Shown here: in pieces, positions 4,628-8,236 of the stretch | How positions within the stretch are numbered: position 1 is the stretch's first letter | How the letters are laid out: every line of letters starts with the position of its first letter | Assembly (NCBI GenBank): GCA_030590185.1 | Contig: JAUUZB010000115.1 | Span: 1-8,236 of the forward strand | DNA: 8,236 bases | Direction of reading: 5' to 3' | Source: Deltaproteobacteria bacterium | GTDB taxonomy: Bacteria > Myxococcota > XYA12-FULL-58-9 > JAUUZB01 | The notes under the pieces: generated by a model | The model's input: the letters and a program-made list of their open reading frames with translations, nothing else | The model's database searches: none | What the model was told of the DNA's origin: nothing | Made by a program: the position numbers and the translations under genes

Positions 4628-7534
4628 TTAGTCTCGCTCGACCTCGACAGACAAGCGTTTTGAAAAGGCCTGGTATTCCCGCATCTTGACCACCGCCCGG
4701 GTGTACTCCCCGTCGTCGTAGGCGACCTTGGCCAGGTAATAGGGGATCGCCTCACCAAAGCCGTCCCCTTCCCCAACCCCAGCCTCGGCGCGCTCGATCG
4801 CCGCCCGGGCCCGGCCGAGCTCGCCATCGGCGTAGAGGAGATAACCGTGGAGCAGGTTGTGGGCCGGGGAACGTTGGGCCAACCCTTCGATCGCCTCCAT
4901 CCGGTGGAGGGCGAGATCCAGATCCCGGTGGGCGAGGGTACGGGCGACGAGGGCGTAGTGCCGATCGCTCGCAAAGGCTACGCCATCGACCACGATCACG
5001 TGATCTTCGTCGGCGAGCAGCAGGCCGGTCTTGGCAATCTCGAGGGCCCGGGCCGCCGCCGGATGATCCGGGTAGCGGGCTAGAATCTGCTCGCAGGTCC
5101 CGGAGACGTCCGGCAGCATCCCCTGGCGCAAGAAGCCCTCGGCCAGATCAGCGAGCCGGTCCGGCCGCGTCGCCTCTGGCTCCCGGGTCAGGCGATCGAT
5201 CAGCTCGTGGCGCCGGCCCTTGAGGGATCCGATGATCATGACCTCCGGGTCGTTCTCGGCGTAGGTCAGCAGGTCGCGGGGCGCACCGAATTCGATCAAG
5301 CCGTTGTCATCGGTGTTGAGCGGCGCTTCGACCGCGGCGATCTCGACCTCGCTGAACAGGAACAGCGCCAACAGCTCCGCGGGGGAGTTGACGTCGGCGC
5401 GGTCGAGCTCCTCCGGGTGGGCGTCGAAGATGCGTTGCATCTGCTCCCAGGTGAAGGTGATCGGCTCGTCGCTGCCGAACATGAGGAGGTCATTAGAGTC
5501 GCGATGGGAGCTCATCACCAGCACATAGGGGAAGGCGGAGTTGAAGGTTTTCATCAGGCTGGCGATCCGCTCCGGCGCCAGCTCGTAGATCTGCAGCCAT
5601 TGGACAAACAGCCCGCCCGGGGCGAGGCGCTGCTCGGCGATGGTGAAGTACTCGACCGTAAACAGGCTCGAGGAACCGGTCATCCACGGGTTGGAGGGCT
5701 CCGAGATGATCACGTCGAACTGCTCGGCCGAGGCGTGGCGCGTGCCGCGGCGCATGAAGTTACGGCCATCGTCCTCCACCACCCGCAGGCGGGGATCTGC
5801 GAAGGGATCGTGATTGACCGCGGCGAACAGCGGGGCCGCCTCGATCACCGCCTGCTCGAGCTCGATCAAGGTCACCGCCTCGACGTCGGTCAGCAACACG
5901 GAGCCGACCGTCACGCAGCTGCCGCAACCGACGATCGCCACCCGCTTCGCCTCCGGCTTGAGCATCTTGGGAACCAGTCCGCTGAGCACCTGGGTCGGCA
6001 TGTCGCCGGAGGAGGAACCGTCGATCTTGCCGTCGATCTTGATCCAGACCGCGCCGGCGCCCTCCTCGACCGTGATGGTCGCGGCGAGCCCGTCGCGATG
6101 GAAGATCACCTTGGCCGGTTTTGGGGTGCCGTGGGTGTAGAACGCCCGGGCCATGGACAGCCGGTAGATCCCCAGGGTCCACTGGCCGATGTCCCAGGAG
6201 GGCCAGCCCAGGGACAGGACCGCGGCCAGCACCACCCCGGAGAGCAGCAAGCGCCGCGACCGCTGGGGGACGCTCAACTCGGCGCGCAGGGCGAGCAGAC
6301 CGGCCAACATTAGATAGCTGAGGGCCGCGATTCGCATCCCCCACTCCACCCCGAAGGCTGGCAACAACAGGAAGACGCCGGCAACGGAACCCACCACCGC
6401 GCCGACCGTGTTGACCGCGTAGGCGCGACCGACCGCGGCGCCGAGGCGCGCGTCGCTGCCGACCACCGCCGCGAGGGTGAGCGGAAAGATCGCGCCCATG
6501 CCGACGGTGGCCGGCAGGATCGACAACGCCGCGAGCACGAAGTTGGTGCGCATCAAGCCGCCCACGGTGAGGGTGGAGTCCATGACCACCCCGTGGAGCA
6601 TCAACGGTAAGTCGTCCACCAAGGCTATGCCGACAAAGCAGGCAAAGCCGGTCGCCAACAGCACCACCCCGAGGGTGAAGCGCCAGCGATAGGTCTGGTC
6701 CGCGAGCCGCGCCGCGAGGGCGCCACCGATGGCGAGGCCAGCGAGGTAGGCGCAGACGATGGCGGAGAAGGCGTATGAGGATGGGCCGAGGGCAGTGCCA
6801 ACGGCGCGGATCCACAGCACCTGCAACGCCATGGCGGTGGCGCCGGTCACCCCGAGCAGGGCGACCAACCAACCGGCCCCGGGCCGCAACAGCGGCGGCG
6901 TATCCTCGCTGTCCGGCGCGCACGCCAGCCGCGGTAGCAGCAAGCCGCCGACCACCGCGCCGATGCCGAGGGCCACATCGAGCCCGACCGCGATGCCGTT
7001 GGTACCGCTGCGCCCGAGGGTCGGGATCCACCAAAAGCCGGCGAGCGCCGCGCCGAGCATCGCCCCCCCGATGTTGAGGGCGTAGAGCAAGCCCACCTCG
7101 CGGCCGACCTCGTGCATCGAGGTGGTCACCGTCCGGGCCAGGATCGGCAGGGTCATGCCCATGGCGGTGGTCGGCACCACCCGAATCGCAGAGGCCACCG
7201 CGAAGCGAACCAGGGCGCGGCCGACGGTGGAGTCGACCGGTAGGATCGCGTCGACCACCGAGACTTCGAGGCAGAGCAGGGGCACGCCAATGCCGACCAA
7301 GCCTATGGCAATTTCCAAGACGCCATAGACCACCAGCGGCCGGGGCAGGCGATCGGCGATCCGGCCGCCGAGGTAACTGCCGAGGGCCAAGCCGCCCATG
7401 TAGGTCGCGGTCACGGTGGCCACCGCCAGGGTGGTGGCACCCATGGCGAGGCCGAGATAGCGCATCCAGACAATCTCGAAGGTCAGGCCGGCGACGCCGG
7501 AGAGAAAAAACGCTACCCGCGCCAGGTTTCGCAT
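4628..7534 (-). CDS. Membrane protein: fused MFS-like/spermidine-synthase-like protein with helical C-terminal extension
   Basis: 968 residues, inner membrane. Residues 1-205 and 222-445 are two related bundles of hydrophobic helices: E-I-V-W-M-R-Y-LG near 20 matches LQVLWIRAVG near 237, and MGGLALGSYLGGRIAD matches LAGLAIGGALAARLAD. Residues about 470-740 form the spermidine-synthase/SAM-binding Rossmann domain: VGCGSCVTVG (535-544, a GxGxG variant), LIELE (556-560, nucleotide-sugar acidic residue), EDDGRNF (587-593) and SEPSNPWMTG (611-620), then LFTVEYF. The Asp pair of true spermidine synthases (DxTDP) is replaced by EPSNP, so polyamine synthesis should not be assumed. Residues about 760-968 are alpha-helical and TPR-like (AEGFLRQGML.. 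; LLHGYLLYADGELGRARAAIERA). The ATG at 7534 is the only sensible start (in-frame TGA five codons upstream) and is needed to keep the first helix, yet no Shine-Dalgarno precedes it. Second gene of the leftward operon. The true substrate is unknown. Confidence 0.9.
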   Translation of the reverse strand: MRNLARVAFFLSGVAGLTFEIVWMRYLGLAMGATTLAVATVTATYMGGLALGSYLGGRIADRLPRPLVVYGVLEIAIGLVGIGVPLLCLEVSVVDAILPVDSTVGRALVRFAVASAIRVVPTTAMGMTLPILARTVTTSMHEVGREVGLLYALNIGGAMLGAALAGFWWIPTLGRSGTNGIAVGLDVALGIGAVVGGLLLPRLACAPDSEDTPPLLRPGAGWLVALLGVTGATAMALQVLWIRAVGTALGPSSYAFSAIVCAYLAGLAIGGALAARLADQTYRWRFTLGVVLLATGFACFVGIALVDDLPLMLHGVVMDSTLTVGGLMRTNFVLAALSILPATVGMGAIFPLTLAAVVGSDARLGAAVGRAYAVNTVGAVVGSVAGVFLLLPAFGVEWGMRIAALSYLMLAGLLALRAELSVPQRSRRLLLSGVVLAAVLSLGWPSWDIGQWTLGIYRLSMARAFYTHGTPKPAKVIFHRDGLAATITVEEGAGAVWIKIDGKIDGSSSGDMPTQVLSGLVPKMLKPEAKRVAIVGCGSCVTVGSVLLTDVEAVTLIELEQAVIEAAPLFAAVNHDPFADPRLRVVEDDGRNFMRRGTRHASAEQFDVIISEPSNPWMTGSSSLFTVEYFTIAEQRLAPGGLFVQWLQIYELAPERIASLMKTFNSAFPYVLVMSSHRDSNDLLMFGSDEPITFTWEQMQRIFDAHPEELDRADVNSPAELLALFLFSEVEIAAVEAPLNTDDNGLIEFGAPRDLLTYAENDPEVMIIGSLKGRRHELIDRLTREPEATRPDRLADLAEGFLRQGMLPDVSGTCEQILARYPDHPAAARALEIAKTGLLLADEDHVIVVDGVAFASDRHYALVARTLAHRDLDLALHRMEAIEGLAQRSPAHNLLHGYLLYADGELGRARAAIERAEAGVGEGDGFGEAIPYYLAKVAYDDGEYTRAVVKMREYQAFSKRLSVEVERD

Positions 7535-7567
7535 CGATTTAGGTGGTCAGGGGGTGAACGGCAGAGG

Positions 7568-7912
7568 TCAGTGGATGCTCTCACCCTCGTCGAGGATGAC
7601 TTTGGTGGACGGGACCTGGAGCTCGCGCAGCATCTCGCTGCGCTCCTCGGCCCGGCGGCGGGGCGCCTCGATCAAACGTGCGCGGCCGCGGGCGAGCTCC
7701 TCCTCGGAGATCACGCCGCGCTCCTGGAGCACGGTCCTCAGGACGTAGATATCCTCGCGGGCCCGGCGCAACTGTCGGCCGGCCGCCTCGAGCGAGCCAT
7801 GGAGCTGCTCGAGGGCCGCCAACCGAGCCGTTCGCTCGCGGCCCAGCTGGTACTCTCGAACAATGAGGGCTACGGCCAGCAGCAGGCCCCCACAAACCGC
7901 GAGCAACGTCAT
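7568..7912 (-). CDS. Small single-pass membrane protein with cytoplasmic/periplasmic coiled coil, unknown function
   Basis: 114 residues from the ATG at 7912. I prefer this to the in-frame TTG at 7924 because GGAG (7919-7922, minus) sits 6 nt before the ATG and overlaps the TTG. Residues 2-18 are a membrane segment (LLAVCGGLLLAVALIV). Residues about 20-65 are a likely coiled coil rich in Arg, Glu, Leu and Ala, and ERGVISEEELARGRARL (64-80) follows, resembling the 'G-V-I-S/T-x-E-E-L' helix-start pattern found in many unrelated proteins. The C-terminus is LQVPSTKVILDEGESIH. No catalytic motif is visible and I do not recognise the family. It lies 33 nt upstream of the large membrane enzyme and is the first gene after the leftward promoter, so it may be a scaffold or partner of that protein; this is a guess from position. 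Confidence 0.8.
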   Translation of the reverse strand: MTLLAVCGGLLLAVALIVREYQLGRERTARLAALEQLHGSLEAAGRQLRRAREDIYVLRTVLQERGVISEEELARGRARLIEAPRRRAEERSEMLRELQVPSTKVILDEGESIH

Positions 7913-7922
7913 CCGATTCTCC

Positions 7923-7935
7923 AACCCGTAGGGTT
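7923..7935. promoter_or_regulatory. Perfect dyad AACCC-GTA-GGGTT at the predicted start of the leftward operon transcript
   Basis: AACCC (7923-7927) and GGGTT (7931-7935) are exact inverted repeats around GTA. The dyad sits between the -10 hexamer and the ribosome binding site, centred at about the expected transcription start. It could be an operator half-site pair or, if included in the RNA, a short 5' hairpin. A 5-bp arm can occur by chance. Confidence 0.35.
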
Positions 7936-7964
7936 AGTATAGAGCCCGGTGGCCGGGGCTTCAA
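7936..7964 (-). promoter_or_regulatory. Sigma70-like promoter of the leftward operon
   Basis: On the minus strand TTGAAG (complement of 7959-7964; four of six match TTGACA) is followed by exactly 17 nt and then TATACT (complement of 7936-7941; five of six match TATAAT). The predicted start near 7929 gives a leader of about 17 nt before the ATG at 7912, which just contains the GGAG ribosome binding site. The spacer holds the dyad CCCGG-TGG-CCGGG (7945-7957). Its target is the four-gene run down to 2382. Confidence 0.65.
7945..7957. promoter_or_regulatory. Perfect dyad CCCGG-TGG-CCGGG in the promoter spacer
   Basis: CCCGG (7945-7949) and CCGGG (7953-7957) are exact inverted repeats with a 3-nt centre. 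Read on the minus strand, allowing one extra C, the symmetry extends to AGCC(C)CGG-CCA-CCGGGCT. Its centre at 7951 is 22 bp from the centre of the other dyad (7929), about two helical turns, so both would lie on the same DNA face. A repressor site is possible; in GC-rich DNA such dyads also arise by chance. Confidence 0.3.
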
Positions 7965-8053
7965 CCAAACCTGGCCTGGGGCTGGGGCGGGCGTCAGCTC
8001 GAATGGCGTCGAGCAAGAGCCGCGCCATGGACGTCGATGGCGGGGCAGAGCCC

Positions 8054-8082
8054 TTGGTAGCGCGGCGATGCTCAACTATCCT
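8054..8082 (+). promoter_or_regulatory. Candidate promoter for the right-hand lipoprotein gene, leaderless arrangement
   Basis: TTGGTA (8054-8059; four of six match TTGACA) is followed by 17 nt and TATCCT (8077-8082; four of six match TATAAT). The A of the ATG at 8089 is the seventh base after the -10 hexamer, so transcription would start at or next to the start codon. This fits the absence of a proper ribosome binding site before 8089. Confidence 0.4.
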
Positions 8083-8088
8083 GGACCC

Positions 8089-8236
8089 ATGCGATACCCT
8101 GCGATTCTGATCTTGGCCGCCACCGGTTGTGGCGGGGGACAGGTGACCTCCAGCCCGGCGAGCGCCGCCGAGAGCACGCCGGCGCCCGCCGCCACGGAAC
8201 CCGCGGCAGCGCCGGAGGTGAGCACGGCGCCGGAGG
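8089..8236 (+). CDS. Lipoprotein, N-terminal part only (partial at right edge)
   Basis: 49 codons are visible before the window ends. Residues 1-13 (MRYPAILILAATG) are a very short signal with one Arg and a hydrophobic core, ending before Cys14, then Gly-Gly-Gly. The -3 residue is Ala rather than the usual Leu, so the lipobox is slightly non-standard but typical in feel. The mature part starts with a disordered Ala/Pro/Ser/Thr/Glu-rich linker, as is common when a lipoprotein tethers a periplasmic domain. The codons for APE recur 18 bp apart (8209-8218 and 8227-8236 share GCGCCGGAGG). An in-frame ATG at 8068 would add MLNYPGP, but it gives a poorer signal peptide and also lacks a ribosome binding site. 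The gene is divergent from the leftward operon. The function cannot be judged without the rest. Confidence 0.75.
   Translation, partial: MRYPAILILAATGCGGGQVTSSPASAAESTPAPAATEPAAAPEVSTAPE

Noticed and set aside
5207..6313. A 368-codon plus-strand open frame opposite the membrane enzyme
   Set aside because: It is a shadow of the SAM-binding domain coding sequence, rich in Asp/His/Gly/Gln and without recognisable features.

Overview
The window looks like chromosomal DNA from a high-GC (roughly two-thirds G+C) Gram-negative bacterium, most likely a Myxococcota or related former deltaproteobacterium. This placement is an inference from the gene content: a secreted lipoprotein with Cys-rich repeats followed by carboxypeptidase-regulatory-like modules, a PP2C phosphatase fused to a cyclic-nucleotide-binding domain, an FHA-GGDEF diguanylate cyclase, and a giant membrane 'spermidine synthase-like' fusion. 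No RNA gene, mobile element or CRISPR array is visible.

Layout. Positions 1-594 (minus) hold the 5' part of an unrecognised membrane-anchored protein that runs off the left edge. After a divergent gap of about 146 bp comes a plus-strand lipoprotein gene (741-2348). It converges on a leftward gene cluster, with a GC-rich hairpin (2352-2372) between the two stop codons. The leftward cluster runs from about 7912 down to 2382: a small single-pass coiled-coil protein, a 968-residue membrane protein with a spermidine-synthase-like domain and a helical C-terminus, a PP2C-cNBD phosphatase, and an FHA-GGDEF diguanylate cyclase. The gaps are 33, 11 and 57 nt, so this is very probably one operon. A sigma70-like promoter (TTGAAG-N17-TATACT) lies just upstream of its first gene. 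On the far side, a plus-strand lipoprotein gene starts at 8089 and runs off the right edge; its own promoter-like hexamers predict a leaderless transcript.

How the genes may work together. The most interesting unit is the phosphatase plus cyclase pair. The cyclase has an acidic, Thr-containing N-terminal tail, an intact phosphothreonine-binding FHA domain and a GGEEF active site. This resembles Bdellovibrio DgcB, in which the phosphorylated N-terminal tail is the FHA ligand that activates cyclic-di-GMP synthesis. Here a catalytically intact PP2C Ser/Thr phosphatase, itself fused to a well-conserved cyclic-nucleotide pocket, is encoded immediately upstream. I infer a phospho-switch in which an unlinked kinase turns the cyclase on and the neighbouring phosphatase turns it off under nucleotide control. 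No Ser/Thr kinase is present in the window. The roles of the membrane enzyme and the coiled-coil protein in this circuit are unknown.
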